Source of the DNA: Caldilineaceae bacterium
GTDB lineage: Bacteria > Chloroflexota > Anaerolineae > Caldilineales > Caldilineaceae
Length of the DNA: 64,000 bases
Direction: 5' to 3'
Assembly: GCA_020845455.1 (NCBI GenBank)
Contig: JADLFO010000041.1
Coordinates: 1 to 64,000 of the forward strand
The notes under the pieces are model-generated. The model was not told where the DNA came from. It searched no databases and was given only the letters and a program-made list of their open reading frames with translations. Of this stretch, positions 1-9,687 are shown piece by piece. The position numbers were made by a program, and so were the translations under genes. The stretch's first letter is position 1, and the number at the start of each line of letters is the position of its first letter.

Positions 1-50
1 AGGCCCTCATAACTGCCCAGGTAGCTCTCCCACGCCATTGCCTCTGCCAC
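1..50 (-). CDS. 5' end of an unidentified gene running out of the window
   Basis: A GTG at position 50 on the minus strand follows a strong AGGAGG site (about 54-60) and opens a frame to the window edge, giving MAEAMAWESYLGSYEGL. It lies 146 bp downstream of the relA/spoT stop in the same direction and may share its transcript. Seventeen residues are too few to assign a family. The start rests on the ribosome-binding site and the open frame only. Confidence 0.55.
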   Translation of the reverse strand, partial: MAEAMAWESYLGSYEG

Positions 51-196
51 GGTTCCTCCTTCCTGCGCCTACCCACAACCTGATCCGCCCTTATTCTACC
101 TCCATCTCTTTATGTCCGGATGTCAAAGCGATATGTTTGAAAAACCGTTCAACAGCTGGTATGACCCATGCTCATGTACCCAGCGAGCGAACCCAG

Positions 197-2914
197 CTAG
201 TGCAGCCGCCGCCGCGCGTCCACGACATTGGGCAGCCGGTCGATCTTGGTCAAGATGCGCGTCAGTTGGGAGGCGTTTTGGATCTCCAGCGTGGCGTTAA
301 TGATGGCAAGGTTGTCTTTCTGGCCGGTGATCGCCTCGACGCTGACCATGTTGATATGCTCATCCGCCACGAGCGCGGCCACGTCGCGCATCAGCCCGGA
401 GCGGTCATAGGCGCTCACCTGAATCTTGACGGGGAAGGTGGCCTCCGGTTTGGCCGCCCACTGCACGTCGACCAGGCGATTTTCTTGGCCCTTGCGCACG
501 ATGTTGGCAATGTTGGGGCAGGTGGCGCGGTGGACGGTGAGGCCGCGCCCGCGCGTGACGTAGCCGATGATCGGGTCGCCGGGCACGGGGTTGCAGCAGC
601 GCCCCAGGTGTGTCAGCAGCCCGTCGACGCCCTGCACCATAAAGCCGTCGCCGCTACTTGTGATGCGGCTGGTCGAGAGCGCGGCTTCGAGCGGGCGCTC
701 CTCCCACATCCGGCGTTCCTGCTCGCGGCGTTCGGCCTCCAGCCAGCGCGTGGCGAGATGTTGCGAGTTGATGTCGCCATAGCCGATGGCTGCCAGAAAA
801 TCCTCCACCTTGTCATAGCTAAAGAGCTTGGCGACGGTCTCAAAGCTCTCGTTGATGGCGAGGCGTTTCATTTCCTTTTCCAGCATTTGCCGCCCGCGGG
901 TGATATTCTCTTCGCGGTTCTGCTTTTTCAGCCAGGTGCGGATCTTGCTGCGGGCGCGCTGGGTGGCGACATATTCGAGGTTGGGGTTGAGCCAGTCGCG
1001 GCTGGGGCCGCCGCGCTTGGCGGCGATGATCGTCACCTGGTCGCCGTTTTGCAGCTTATAGTCGAGCGGGACAAGCCGTCCCTTGATGCTGGCCCCACGG
1101 CAGCGATGGCCTAGCTCGGTGTGGATGGCATAGGCGAAGTCAATCGGCGTCGCGCCGGCGGGCAGGTCGATCACATCGCCCTGGGGTGTGAAGACATAGA
1201 CGCGGTCGTGGAAGACATCGGTCTTCATGCCGTCTACGAATTCGCTGGCGTCGTTTACATCCTGCCGCCACTCCATCAACTGGCGCAGCCAGGCGATCTT
1301 TTCTTGAAAATGGGTGTCGTGGTTGCGCTGCTCTTTATACTGCCAGTGGGCGGCGATGCCCCGTTCGGCGATCTCGTGCATTTCGCGCGTGCGGATCTGG
1401 ATCTCCATGGGCCGCCCGCTGCGTTTGCTCAACACGGCGGTGTGGAGACTGCGGTACATGTTGTCCTTGGGGTTGGCAATGTAATCGTCGAACTCGCCGG
1501 GGATCGGGCGGTAGTTGCTGTGGACGACCCCCAGGGCAGCATAGCAGTTGGCCTCAGCGTCGACGATGATGCGAAAGCCGTGGATGTCGTAGATCTGCTC
1601 GAAGTCCACGTCTTTGCGCTTCATTTTGCGATAGATGCTGTAGATGTGCTTGGGCCGGCCTGTGACCTCTGCCGGGATGCCGGCTTTGGCCAGTTCTTGC
1701 TCCAGCTCATACTTGACGCGTGCCACCCATTTTTCGCGCTCGTCGCGCTTTTGCTGCATGGCGCGCGCCAGGTCGCGATAGGTATTTGGTTCCAGATAGC
1801 GGAAGCTCAAATCCTCCAGCTCCCATTTGATCTGCCAGATGCCCAGCCGGTTGGCGAGCGGGGCAAAGATGTCGAGCGTCTCGCGGGCGATGCGTTTTTG
1901 TTTGTGTTTTTTTTGGGTTCCCAGCGTGCGCATGTTGTGCAGCCGGTCGGCCAGCTTGATGATGACCACGCGCACGTCGTCGACCATGGCAAGGAACATC
2001 TTGCGCAGCGATTCGGCCTTGGCGTCAGCGATGCCCTGCTGGGCGTTGCTCAATTCGTTGATGCGCTTCAACTTGGTCACGCCGTCGACCAGGCTGGTGA
2101 TCCCCGAGCTAAACTGCTCCTGCAGGTAGGCCAGGTCGAAGTCGGTATCTTCGGCGACATCGTGAAGCAGCCCGGCGCAGAGCGTATCGACATCCATGCG
2201 CAGGTCGGCCAGGATGGTGGTGACCGCCAGCGGGTGGAGGACATAGGGTTCGCCGCTTTCGCGCCGCTGGTTGCGGTGGGCATAGCCGGCGACAACATAG
2301 GCGCGCAACAGCCGCTCCCGTTCGCGCGGGCCATAGGCCGCAGGCAGCCGATGCATGAGCAGGTCCAGCCCGCGCAGTTCGTCGACGCTGGGGTCAAACA
2401 CGATGGGGCCGGTGGCGTCGGCGTTGGGGATCGGCTCCAGGCGGGCGACGGCGGCGCGCAGGTCGGCGAAGCTGGGCTGGGCAGGCATGACCGTGACCGG
2501 CGGCGTGGGGTGTTCGTCTTCGGGCGCGTCGGGTGCGGGCTGGGCGTCCACGTCGGGCGCGACGCGGTCGTCGATCTCATCCGCGTTCAGCGCCGGCAGG
2601 CTCTCGTCATAGAGCGCCAGGGGCATCGATGCGTTGAGCTGCTCGACCGGTTTTTTGCTGTAGATGCCCTCTTGATAGGGCAGTTCCAGCAGGGCGGCGT
2701 CGAATTCCGGCTCGGCGGATTTAGGCGGCTCGATCGGCCCCGAGGGTGCGTCTGTGCCACCGGCCCCGTTGGGGGTAGGGGGCGGCGTCTCTTTGGCGGG
2801 GACGTGGGAAGGCTGGGACGGGGGGGTACGGTTTGGGTTGGTCCGCCTGGTCTCTCCGAAGGATAAGGAATCCTGGCCGGATGGATCGAACGGCAATTGG
2901 CTAAAGGCCGGCAT
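197..2914 (-). CDS. relA: Bifunctional (p)ppGpp synthetase/hydrolase (Rsh family)
   Basis: This protein makes and probably degrades the stringent-response alarmone (p)ppGpp in the cytosol. In 905-residue numbering there is a proline-rich leader of about 185 residues, then an HD hydrolase domain with HDVAEDT at 251-257 and RLHNMRTL, a synthetase domain (YRSLHTAV), a TGS domain ([20 protein letters not shown]), a Cys-rich segment (CCNPVPGD) and a C-terminal ACT domain. The intact HD motif argues for hydrolase activity as well. The frame extends upstream to 3031, but ATG 2914 is preferred because GAGG lies about 11 bases before it and the extra 39 residues look non-coding. Usual Rsh length is about 720-760 residues; the excess is the N-terminal extension. 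Confidence 0.93.
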   Translation of the reverse strand: MPAFSQLPFDPSGQDSLSFGETRRTNPNRTPPSQPSHVPAKETPPPTPNGAGGTDAPSGPIEPPKSAEPEFDAALLELPYQEGIYSKKPVEQLNASMPLALYDESLPALNADEIDDRVAPDVDAQPAPDAPEDEHPTPPVTVMPAQPSFADLRAAVARLEPIPNADATGPIVFDPSVDELRGLDLLMHRLPAAYGPRERERLLRAYVVAGYAHRNQRRESGEPYVLHPLAVTTILADLRMDVDTLCAGLLHDVAEDTDFDLAYLQEQFSSGITSLVDGVTKLKRINELSNAQQGIADAKAESLRKMFLAMVDDVRVVIIKLADRLHNMRTLGTQKKHKQKRIARETLDIFAPLANRLGIWQIKWELEDLSFRYLEPNTYRDLARAMQQKRDEREKWVARVKYELEQELAKAGIPAEVTGRPKHIYSIYRKMKRKDVDFEQIYDIHGFRIIVDAEANCYAALGVVHSNYRPIPGEFDDYIANPKDNMYRSLHTAVLSKRSGRPMEIQIRTREMHEIAERGIAAHWQYKEQRNHDTHFQEKIAWLRQLMEWRQDVNDASEFVDGMKTDVFHDRVYVFTPQGDVIDLPAGATPIDFAYAIHTELGHRCRGASIKGRLVPLDYKLQNGDQVTIIAAKRGGPSRDWLNPNLEYVATQRARSKIRTWLKKQNREENITRGRQMLEKEMKRLAINESFETVAKLFSYDKVEDFLAAIGYGDINSQHLATRWLEAERREQERRMWEERPLEAALSTSRITSSGDGFMVQGVDGLLTHLGRCCNPVPGDPIIGYVTRGRGLTVHRATCPNIANIVRKGQENRLVDVQWAAKPEATFPVKIQVSAYDRSGLMRDVAALVADEHINMVSVEAITGQKDNLAIINATLEIQNASQLTRILTKIDRLPNVVDARRRLH

Positions 2915-3043
2915 GGCGTCTAGGTCCTCAAGAAGAAAGGCAGATGTCTTTCTTCCAACTTTCTGACAACAGGTGCAGTTCGACGCTATTATACCCGCGC
3001 GACGCGGGGGTGGCAACGGCAAAAAATACACCCGGTTTTTGAT

Positions 3044-3081
3044 CCGCCGCGCGCCAGGGGGCCAAGCCGGGCGCGCGGCGG
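3044..3081. terminator. 12-bp perfect GC hairpin between two reverse-strand genes
   Basis: CCGCCGCGCGCC (3044-3055) pairs perfectly with GGCGCGCGGCGG (3070-3081) across a 14-nt loop. It lies just after the stop of the decayed BNR-type frame at 3098, as a terminator would. No T-run follows the stem on either strand, so Rho-independent function is uncertain. Confidence 0.5.
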
Positions 3082-3097
3082 CGTGGGATCGGAACGG

Positions 3098-3810
3098 CTA
3101 CGGCGCAGCCGGGGCGTGATCGCCGGCGCTGACCGGGGCGAGGTCGCGCTCACGGATCAGCCGGTTGAACGCGGCGATATCTTGGTCGATCACGTTCTGT
3201 AATTGGGCCAAGTGGGCGTCGACCTGGCTGCTGTAGTAGGTCACCAGTTCGGCCGCGCCCGCCGTGGGTTTGGCATCGGCAGCGGCGATGTTGCTGATCA
3301 ACGAGGCCAAGGCGCTGTTGAGCCGCGGGCGCTGCACCAGCGCATAGACATTCTTTTGGTCGCCGGGCAAGATCAGGGCATCTTCGATCACTTCCAACTT
3401 GCTGAGGATGGCATCCGCCGCCTGGGTGAGCGCGCTGTCGCCCGGAGTGCGGGCGCGCCAAGACTGCACCTGGCCGCGCAGGTCGCGCAGCCGGTTGACG
3501 CCGCGGTGGGCGTCGCCGATCTTGTCGCGAATGCGCAGCAGCATGGTCTGCTGGGCTTCTAAATCGGCCAAGGAGGTCTGGACGCGCGGGTCGTTGGCCA
3601 CCTGGAAGGGCTGCGTCTGCTGGTGGTCGCCCACGCTCAGCCGTGCTTGATAGAGGCCCGGTACAACCAACGGCCCGCGCAGGCTCTCCCCCGCGGTCTT
3701 GTTGCCGGGCACGCGGGTCGCGCCCGCATGGCGCAAGTCCCAGACAAAGCGGTTGATGCCGGGCTTGACGAGCAGCCAGGGGCCGCTGTCGAGCGACTTC
3801 TGTTTGTCAT
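3098..3810 (-). pseudogene. C-terminal remnant of a BNR/VPS10-type repeat glycosyl-hydrolase-like protein
   Basis: The frame from about 3810 to 3098 reads PGINRFVWDLRHAGAT, then a coiled segment (LEAQQTMLLRIRDKIGDAHRGVNRLRDLRGQ) and YYSSQVDAHLAQLQNVIDQDIAAFNRLI. This is the typical C-terminus of large secreted WD40/YVTN/BNR-like proteins, which usually exceed 900 residues. The propeller-forming N-terminal part is absent: upstream of about 3810 the frame only runs antisense through the UbiA-family gene. No credible start or ribosome-binding site is seen at the break. It is interpreted as a 5'-deleted relic; the exact breakpoint is approximate. Confidence 0.7.
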
Positions 3811-3976
3811 GGGAAGCCGGCCTCCGTTTTAGGTGGGCAGTGAATGAGCCGGGTTGCGCTAAGGCTGCAATCCGGTTATTTTGCTGACTGTACCGGCATC
3901 GCCTGCGCAAGTCAAATCGCTTGTCTTGCTCGCCCAGGCGAGGGCGCTTGACCGCTATACAGAGACGGAACAGACT

Positions 3977-5608
3977 ATGCTGGCAGAGAAGGGGCTGCTG
4001 CGCCGCTTTGCGGTCTATCAGGCGGAGCGTTTTCCACTGGGCGTTTATGCGCTGCTGATGGCCGTGCTGGCCGCGGGTGCGGTGGGCTGGACTCAGGCGG
4101 CGCGCGCCGCGGCGAAGCCGTATCCGTGGGCGGCGCTGGGCGTGGCGTTTGTGGCGCTGCTGGGTTTCTTTTTTCAACTGCGCGTGGCCGACGAATACAA
4201 GGATTTTGAGACGGATCGGGCGCATCGCCCCTACCGGCCTGTGCCGCGCGGGCTGATCCGCCTGCGTGAACTGGCGTGGATGGCGGCGGCGGCGGGGGGG
4301 ATACAGGCGCTGCTCACGCTCTGGCTGGCCCCCGCGCTGCTGTGGGCGCTGGCGGCGGTCTGGGGTTATATGGCGCTGATGCGCTGGGAGTTCGGCGTGG
4401 GGGGCCGGCTGCATAGGCAGCCGCTGCTCTATATGCTCAGCCATATGCCCGTGCTGCCGCTGATCTTTGTCTATGCCACGGCGTGCGTCTGGCTGGCAGC
4501 GGGGGAGCACGCGCCTGGGGGCTTGGGGTGGCTGCTGGCGACGGCCTACGCCAATGGCGTGGTCTTTGAGGTAGGTCGCAAGCTGCGCGCCCCGGCGGAT
4601 GAAGAGCCGGGGGTGGAGACCTACAGCAGCCTGTGGGGCATCCGGCGCGCCACGGCGGTGTGGTGGGTCGCGCTGGCGCTGGCGGGGGGCTGCGCCACGT
4701 TGGCGGGCCGCGCCGCGGGCAGTTGGGAACTGCTGGGGATGGTGGCAAGCGTAGGCGCGGCGGCTGCGGCGATCGTGGGTGTGCGTTTTGTGCGCAGCCC
4801 GTCGTCGCGCGGCAGCGCGCGGCTGGAGCAGCTATCGGCGGGGTGGCTGCTGGCCTGCTATGGCGCGCTGGCGCTGCTGCCGGTCTATCTTCTACTAGTG
4901 GTGGCTGAGGTCGACATTGTGCAGCCGGTTCTGCACCACGCGTTGTTCCAGCCCAGGGGCGATGAACTTGTCGTTGGCGTCCCAGCCGACCAGTGGGTGG
5001 GGGGCGGTGCTGCCGTCGCGGCGGAAGAGCCGGTGTACCATCGCCACGACCGCGCTGATGTAGACCAGGCTGCCAAAGACCCAGACGATGGCCCCGCCGG
5101 TCACCTGGTCGGTGATCGCGGTGAGCGGCAACAGGGCGCGGCCCTGGGCGTGGAGCGTGGCGTAATAGGTATAGAGGGGCGCGCTGGAGAAGGCGATGGT
5201 GACCCCCGCTATCATGTTGGGGATCTCCACGGAGATCACATAGACGATGAGCACCCAGGCGGGCAGGCGCGTGTGGAGGCGCGGGCCGGTGTCGACGACG
5301 TGCCACCAGAAGAGCAGGGCCGCGCCGAGCAGCAGCCAAGGTGCGACAAAGTGAAACCAGCGAGCGCCTACCATAAAGGGCACGGCCTGTGGATCATGCC
5401 AGAAGAGAAACGCGCCCAGAAAGGCAAACCAGCAGAACAAAGGCCGTGTGAGGGCGCGCGCGCTGCGCGACAGCGGGTCGTGGCCCCGGTGCAGGGCTAC
5501 CAAGGCGCGCCGCGCCGGGCCGCGCAGCCCCCAAGCGATGATCTGCACCGGGCAGCTCAGCCAGAGCAGCGGCGCGGCCACCATGGCGATCAGCACCTTT
5601 TGCAGTGA
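3977..5608 (+). CDS. UbiA-family prenyltransferase with an anomalous open C-terminal extension
   Basis: From ATG 3977 (MLAEKGLLRRFAVYQAERF) the protein is an integral membrane UbiA-type enzyme. Its Asp-rich loop DEYKDFETDRAHRPYRPVPRG, preceded by membrane helices, resembles the prenyl-diphosphate-binding motif of ubiquinone/menaquinone/heme O prenyltransferases. Family-like sequence ends near 4905 (ALLPVYLLLVV), at about 310 residues, the normal family size. The frame then stays open to 5608, reading hydrophilic antisense of ctaG, which is unlikely to be genuine protein. Stops lie just past the expected end in the other two frames (TAG 4896, TGA 4906), so a one-base indel or lost stop is likely. 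A start at 3881 is possible but lacks support. The substrate is unknown. Confidence 0.7.
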   Translation: MLAEKGLLRRFAVYQAERFPLGVYALLMAVLAAGAVGWTQAARAAAKPYPWAALGVAFVALLGFFFQLRVADEYKDFETDRAHRPYRPVPRGLIRLRELAWMAAAAGGIQALLTLWLAPALLWALAAVWGYMALMRWEFGVGGRLHRQPLLYMLSHMPVLPLIFVYATACVWLAAGEHAPGGLGWLLATAYANGVVFEVGRKLRAPADEEPGVETYSSLWGIRRATAVWWVALALAGGCATLAGRAAGSWELLGMVASVGAAAAAIVGVRFVRSPSSRGSARLEQLSAGWLLACYGALALLPVYLLLVVAEVDIVQPVLHHALFQPRGDELVVGVPADQWVGGGAAVAAEEPVYHRHDRADVDQAAKDPDDGPAGHLVGDRGERQQGAALGVERGVIGIEGRAGEGDGDPRYHVGDLHGDHIDDEHPGGQARVEARAGVDDVPPEEQGRAEQQPRCDKVKPASAYHKGHGLWIMPEEKRAQKGKPAEQRPCEGARAARQRVVAPVQGYQGAPRRAAQPPSDDLHRAAQPEQRRGHHGDQHLLQ

Positions 5609-5824
5609 GCGCAGCGTGAGCAGGTAGTTGCTCCAGATGGGCAGCGGCCAGACCAGGGCCAACGCCAGGGCGAGCAGCGCGCCGCCCAGCGCCACCAAAC
5701 GCGCCCCAGTCGCCAAGGTGGGCAAGGCGCGGTGTAGACGCCGCCAGCCTCGCCCGTAGAGCGCAGCGAACAGCAGCAGCGCCGCCGCCGCGCTCGCCTG
5801 CCAGATGGTGAACTGTGCAGTCAC
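4895..5824 (-). CDS. ctaG: Cytochrome c oxidase assembly factor CtaG (Caa3-type)
   Basis: This polytopic membrane protein of 309 residues has about seven hydrophobic segments and the family-like stretch DQVTGGAIVWVFGSLVYI near the C-terminus. Caa3_CtaG proteins assist copper/heme maturation of cytochrome c oxidase. Conserved-looking features include LFCWFAFLGAFLFWHDP and the loop VEIPNMIAGV. No oxidase subunits are in the window, so the pathway link comes from family knowledge. Its 3' end lies beneath the over-long UbiA frame; the CtaG reading is the more protein-like of the two there. Confidence 0.85.
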   Translation of the reverse strand: MTAQFTIWQASAAAALLLFAALYGRGWRRLHRALPTLATGARLVALGGALLALALALVWPLPIWSNYLLTLRSLQKVLIAMVAAPLLWLSCPVQIIAWGLRGPARRALVALHRGHDPLSRSARALTRPLFCWFAFLGAFLFWHDPQAVPFMVGARWFHFVAPWLLLGAALLFWWHVVDTGPRLHTRLPAWVLIVYVISVEIPNMIAGVTIAFSSAPLYTYYATLHAQGRALLPLTAITDQVTGGAIVWVFGSLVYISAVVAMVHRLFRRDGSTAPHPLVGWDANDKFIAPGLEQRVVQNRLHNVDLSHH

Positions 5825-5984
5825 AGCGGATTGGTTCCTCTCTCCGGGCAGGTGCGTGGATACCTGCGGCCGATCGGTCTTTCACTCTAAGGGGTGCGAC
5901 CGCCCGTGTCAAGTAGGCCGCGTTCCGCAAAAGTGAACCAAGCCGCTGAGAAAATTCAGGCCGGCAGCGCATGGGGTGGGGCGA

Positions 5985-6656
5985 TTAGGATTGCTCTGCC
6001 TCCTCTTCGGGCGTTACATAGCCGTGACCATAGAGCAGGGCCTCAGCTAGATCCGACTCGACGTGGGCTTTTTCGAAGTAGATTTCAAAGCTGCGCGCCC
6101 ACATACGATGGGTTTCCTCGGTGTAGGGGGTGTCGAATGCTTGCGGGCTGAGCGCGATAAAAAGCAATGCCTCGTCGTTTACGCCCAGCGCCTCAAATGA
6201 GACGTCGGCAGTCGGCGTGCCCGCCTCATAGTCAATCGCGGCTTCGTTGCGCCAGCCCGGCGCGGTAAAGAGCAGTTGTTGAATCGGTGCGGTGGTGGTC
6301 ACCTCTAGGGCCAGGCTGTTGGCCGAACGTTCGCCGACATTGCGTATGACAAGCGTCATCCACAGATAGTCGGCTGGTTCGAGCGCAGGCATCTCTGCCG
6401 CGTTGTCGCCTGCCTGCTCAACCCTCGCTTCCAACGCATCTTCGAACTGGCTGCTAAAGCGGACCGGGCCGCCAGGCACCATGGTCATCTGGTAGATGGG
6501 GGTCTGCACCAGCTCGGCGTTAGATTGAGCAAGGGAACGCGCTTCGGTGGCGATGGTGAACAGCCAGATCGCGACGGCGATGATCGCGACATAAAACAGA
6601 AAGCGCTTGGCGCCGTCCCAGAAGCTTGGTTGCGCATCGTGCTGATAAGCGGACAT
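5985..6656 (-). CDS. Membrane-anchored protein of unknown function
   Basis: The 223-residue protein has a short cytoplasmic N-terminus, one transmembrane helix at about residues 19-36 (FLFYVAIIAVAIWLFTI) and an extracytoplasmic domain rich in beta-type sequence (DYLWMTLVIRNVGERSANSLALEVTT), ending in an acidic tail. A strong GGAAGGAGG lies four bases before ATG 6656. The NVGERSANSLALEV stretch suggests an immunoglobulin-like fold, but no family is recognised. It may share a transcript with ctaG 160 bp downstream. Confidence 0.75.
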   Translation of the reverse strand: MSAYQHDAQPSFWDGAKRFLFYVAIIAVAIWLFTIATEARSLAQSNAELVQTPIYQMTMVPGGPVRFSSQFEDALEARVEQAGDNAAEMPALEPADYLWMTLVIRNVGERSANSLALEVTTTAPIQQLLFTAPGWRNEAAIDYEAGTPTADVSFEALGVNDEALLFIALSPQAFDTPYTEETHRMWARSFEIYFEKAHVESDLAEALLYGHGYVTPEEEAEQS

Positions 6657-6893
6657 CGATCCTCCTTCCGCGGTCTGTCACGGGCGCGCCGCGGCTTGCC
6701 GGTAGGCAATGCCGCCACACACAGGCAGACCGCCTCTATATGATTGTTATACGGAAATCAGTCGGTAGCTATACGATGTTCTCACGCGCGGCGGTGCAAT
6801 TCCGTGAGCTACGCTACGGTCTTCGGAAAGTGAAATTGCGAGCAGCGTAGGGCAGATATAGGCCCGTCTGCCCGGTTCGGCTAGAATTATGCC

Positions 6894-9578
6894 ATGACAA
6901 CTGTGCCATTTTCCTTCCCTGCTGTTTCTATTCCTGCCGGGCAGTCTGCCGGCCCAGAGGCGCCCGCCCCGCCGGTGATCGGCCTGGACGACGCGCTGCC
7001 TGCGATCGCCCAGGCCGGGGGCAAGGCGGCGACGCTGGCGTGCCTGGCTGCCGAGGGGCTGCCTGTACCCGGCTGGTGTGTGGTGACGCCCGCGGCCTTT
7101 GCCGCCGGCCTGGAGCCTGCGGCAAAGGCCGCGCTGGCGCAGGCCGCCACCCCCGACGCCGCGGCCGCGGCATTGGCGGGGCTGGCGCTTGCGCCCCAGG
7201 TTGCGGCCGCGCTGCAAACTGCGCTGGGCGGGGTGGCCGCGGACGGCGCGGCGCTGGCGGTGCGTTCTTCGGCGGTGGAGGAAGACAGCGCGGGCCATTC
7301 GTTCGCCGGGCAGTTGGAAAGCTATCTGGAGGTCGCGCCGGAGGACGTAGCGCGGCGGGTGGTGGACGTGTGGCGGTCGGGTTTTGCGCCGCGCGTCTAT
7401 GCCTATCGCGCCGAGCGCGGGCTGGCGGGGCCGCCGAGTGCGCCCGCGGTCTTGGTCCAGCGCATGGTTCCGGCGGCGGCGGCGGGGGTGGCTTTTTCCG
7501 CCGACGCCGTGAGCGGGCGGCGCGGGGTGGCGGTGGTGGCCGCGGTGACCGGTCGCGGCGATGCGCTGGTAAGCGGCGCGCAGAGCGGCGATAGCTGGCA
7601 GGTGGATCGGAGCGGCATGATCACGGCGCGCACGCTGCATGACCCGGCGCGGCCGGTGTTGGACGATGCTCAGGTGCAGGCCGTGGCGGCGCTGGCGCGG
7701 CGCTGCGCCGCGCTGCTGGGCAGGCCGCAGGATATCGAATGGGCCTGGGCGGACGACCGTCTTTATTTGCTTCAGTCGCGGCCGATCACGACGCTGGCCG
7801 ATCTGCCCGACCCGGACGGGGTGCGGACGCTGTGGGACAACAGCAACATCATCGAAAGCTATGGCGGCACAACCACGCCCTTGACCTATTCGTTTGCACG
7901 CCGCGCCTATGAGGAGGTCTACCAGGAGTTCTGCCGCATTTTGGGCGTGCCGCGGGCTGTCATCCAGGCGCACCAGCCGGTCTTTGCCAATATGATCGGG
8001 CTGATCCGCGGGCGTATCTATTACAACCTGCTCAACTGGTATCGAGTGCTGGCGCTGCTGCCGGGCTTTAAGGCCAACCGCGGTTTTATGGAGCAGATGA
8101 TGGGCGTGAAGGAGCCGCTGCCCGACAGCGTGGCCGCGGGGCTGGCGCAGACGACCTGGCAGCAGCGGCTGGCCGACCGTCTTTATCTGGCGCGCACGGT
8201 GTTGGGGCTGGTTGTCAGCTTTGCGCGGCTGGATGCGACCAAACGGCGCTTCTATGCCCGGCTGGACGCGGCCCTGGGCCAAGGGCGGCCCGACCTGAGC
8301 GATCGGCGCGCCGACGAACTGGTCGCCTACTATCACGCGCTGGACAGCCAACTGCTGCATCATTGGGATGCGCCGCTGCTCAACGATTTCTTTGCCATGA
8401 TCTTCTACGGCGTACTCGCCAGGCTGACCGCGGCCTGGTGCGGCGATGCGGAAGCGACGCTGCAAAACGACCTGCTCAGCGGCGAAGGGGGGATGATCAG
8501 CGCCGAGCCGGCGGCGCGTGTGCGCGCCCTGGCAGAGATGGCCGCGCGCGCCGAGACGGGCCAGCCGGGGCTGGTGGCGCTGTTGGAGACGGGCAGCCGC
8601 CGCGCCGTCGAGACGGCGCTGGCGGCGCTGCCCGCCTTGGCCGCGGGCTACCAGGACTATCTGCAACGTTTTGGCGAGCGCTGCCTGAATGAACTGAAGC
8701 TGGAGAGCGCCACGCTGCACGACGACCCGCTGCCGCTGCTGCGCGCCGTGGGCAGGCTGGCGCGCCAGCAACTGCTCGACCCTGCGGCGCTGCCCGCCGC
8801 CGAGCGCCAGCCGCAGCTGCGCGCAAAGGCCGAAGCGCGGGTGGCCGCGGCGCTGGCCGGCCAACCGCTGCGGCGCCGGCTCTTTGGCTGGGTGCTCGCC
8901 AACGCCCGCCGCCACGTGCGCGACCGCGAAAACCTGCGATTTGAGCGCACGCGCGTCTTTGGCCGCGCCCGGCAGATCTTTCGAGAGTTAGGGCTGCGCT
9001 TCTATGCCGCCGGCCTCTTGGATGACCCGGCGGAGGTCTTTTATCTGGAGGTAGACGAGGTGTGCGGCGTCGTCGAAGGCACGGCGACCTGCGCCGATCT
9101 GCGCGGGCTGGCCGCGCTGCGCCGGGCGGAGTGGGCGCGCTATGCGGCGCTGCCCGCGCCGGCAGCGCGCTTTGCCACGCTGGGCATGGTCCATCAGGGC
9201 AACCGTTTCCAGGCCGAGCGCCCGGCTGCGCCCACGGATATAGAAGCTCCTGGCGAGTGGCGGGTGGGGTTGGGGTGTTCGCCGGGCCGCGTGCGGGGGC
9301 GGGCGCGCGTGGTTCGCAACCCCCTGGATGCCGACCTAGCCGCAGGCGACATTGTGGTGGCCGAGCACACCGACCCAAGCTGGATTCTGATCCTGCCGCT
9401 GGCCGCGGGGCTGGTCGTCGAACGCGGCAGCCTGCTTTCGCACGCGGCGATTGTGGCGCGCGAACTGGGCATCCCGGCGGTGGTCGGGTTGGCCGGTGCG
9501 CCGGGGTGGATTGAGGACGGGGAAACGGTAGAGATTGACGGCAGCAGCGGGGTGGTACGCAAACTATCCGCGGCCTGA
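6894..9578 (+). CDS. PEP-synthase/rifampicin-phosphotransferase-like enzyme
   Basis: The protein has an N-terminal ATP-grasp (PPDK_N) domain with GGKAATL (about 42-48), AVRSSAVEEDSAG (about 121) and LLQSRPI (about 292-298), a long helical middle region and a C-terminal swivelling phosphohistidine domain with SLLSHAAIVARELGIP, catalytic His about 850. This ATP-grasp/middle/His order and the length (894) fit rifampicin phosphotransferase-type proteins better than canonical PEP synthase, which has a PEP-binding TIM barrel. The true substrate cannot be read. No Shine-Dalgarno precedes ATG 6894. A TAGAAT box at 6882-6887 would place the transcription start at about the ATG, so a leaderless mRNA is possible. 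Confidence 0.82.
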   Translation: MTTVPFSFPAVSIPAGQSAGPEAPAPPVIGLDDALPAIAQAGGKAATLACLAAEGLPVPGWCVVTPAAFAAGLEPAAKAALAQAATPDAAAAALAGLALAPQVAAALQTALGGVAADGAALAVRSSAVEEDSAGHSFAGQLESYLEVAPEDVARRVVDVWRSGFAPRVYAYRAERGLAGPPSAPAVLVQRMVPAAAAGVAFSADAVSGRRGVAVVAAVTGRGDALVSGAQSGDSWQVDRSGMITARTLHDPARPVLDDAQVQAVAALARRCAALLGRPQDIEWAWADDRLYLLQSRPITTLADLPDPDGVRTLWDNSNIIESYGGTTTPLTYSFARRAYEEVYQEFCRILGVPRAVIQAHQPVFANMIGLIRGRIYYNLLNWYRVLALLPGFKANRGFMEQMMGVKEPLPDSVAAGLAQTTWQQRLADRLYLARTVLGLVVSFARLDATKRRFYARLDAALGQGRPDLSDRRADELVAYYHALDSQLLHHWDAPLLNDFFAMIFYGVLARLTAAWCGDAEATLQNDLLSGEGGMISAEPAARVRALAEMAARAETGQPGLVALLETGSRRAVETALAALPALAAGYQDYLQRFGERCLNELKLESATLHDDPLPLLRAVGRLARQQLLDPAALPAAERQPQLRAKAEARVAAALAGQPLRRRLFGWVLANARRHVRDRENLRFERTRVFGRARQIFRELGLRFYAAGLLDDPAEVFYLEVDEVCGVVEGTATCADLRGLAALRRAEWARYAALPAPAARFATLGMVHQGNRFQAERPAAPTDIEAPGEWRVGLGCSPGRVRGRARVVRNPLDADLAAGDIVVAEHTDPSWILILPLAAGLVVERGSLLSHAAIVARELGIPAVVGLAGAPGWIEDGETVEIDGSSGVVRKLSAA

Positions 9579-9622
9579 TACGCGCCGCCGGACGGCCTGC
9601 CCATCCGGCAAGGGCAGCAAAC

Positions 9623-9649
9623 GGGGGCGCGCCGCTGGGACGCGCCCCC
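9623..9649. terminator. Shared hairpin between convergent genes
   Basis: GGGGGCGCG (9623-9631) and CGCGCCCCC (9641-9649) form a 9-bp perfect stem with a 9-nt loop between the converging stops at 9578 and 9688. Its position suits a bidirectional terminator. No T-run is present. Confidence 0.6.
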
Positions 9650-9687
9650 TCGCTATACCAAACTCTTGACTGTGGGGCGAACTTGGT

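Noticed and set aside
1121-2866. Long plus-strand frame of 581 codons opposite relA
   Set aside because: It is antisense to clearly conserved Rsh domains and has the His/Asp/Val-rich composition of a GC-driven shadow; there is no ribosome-binding site.
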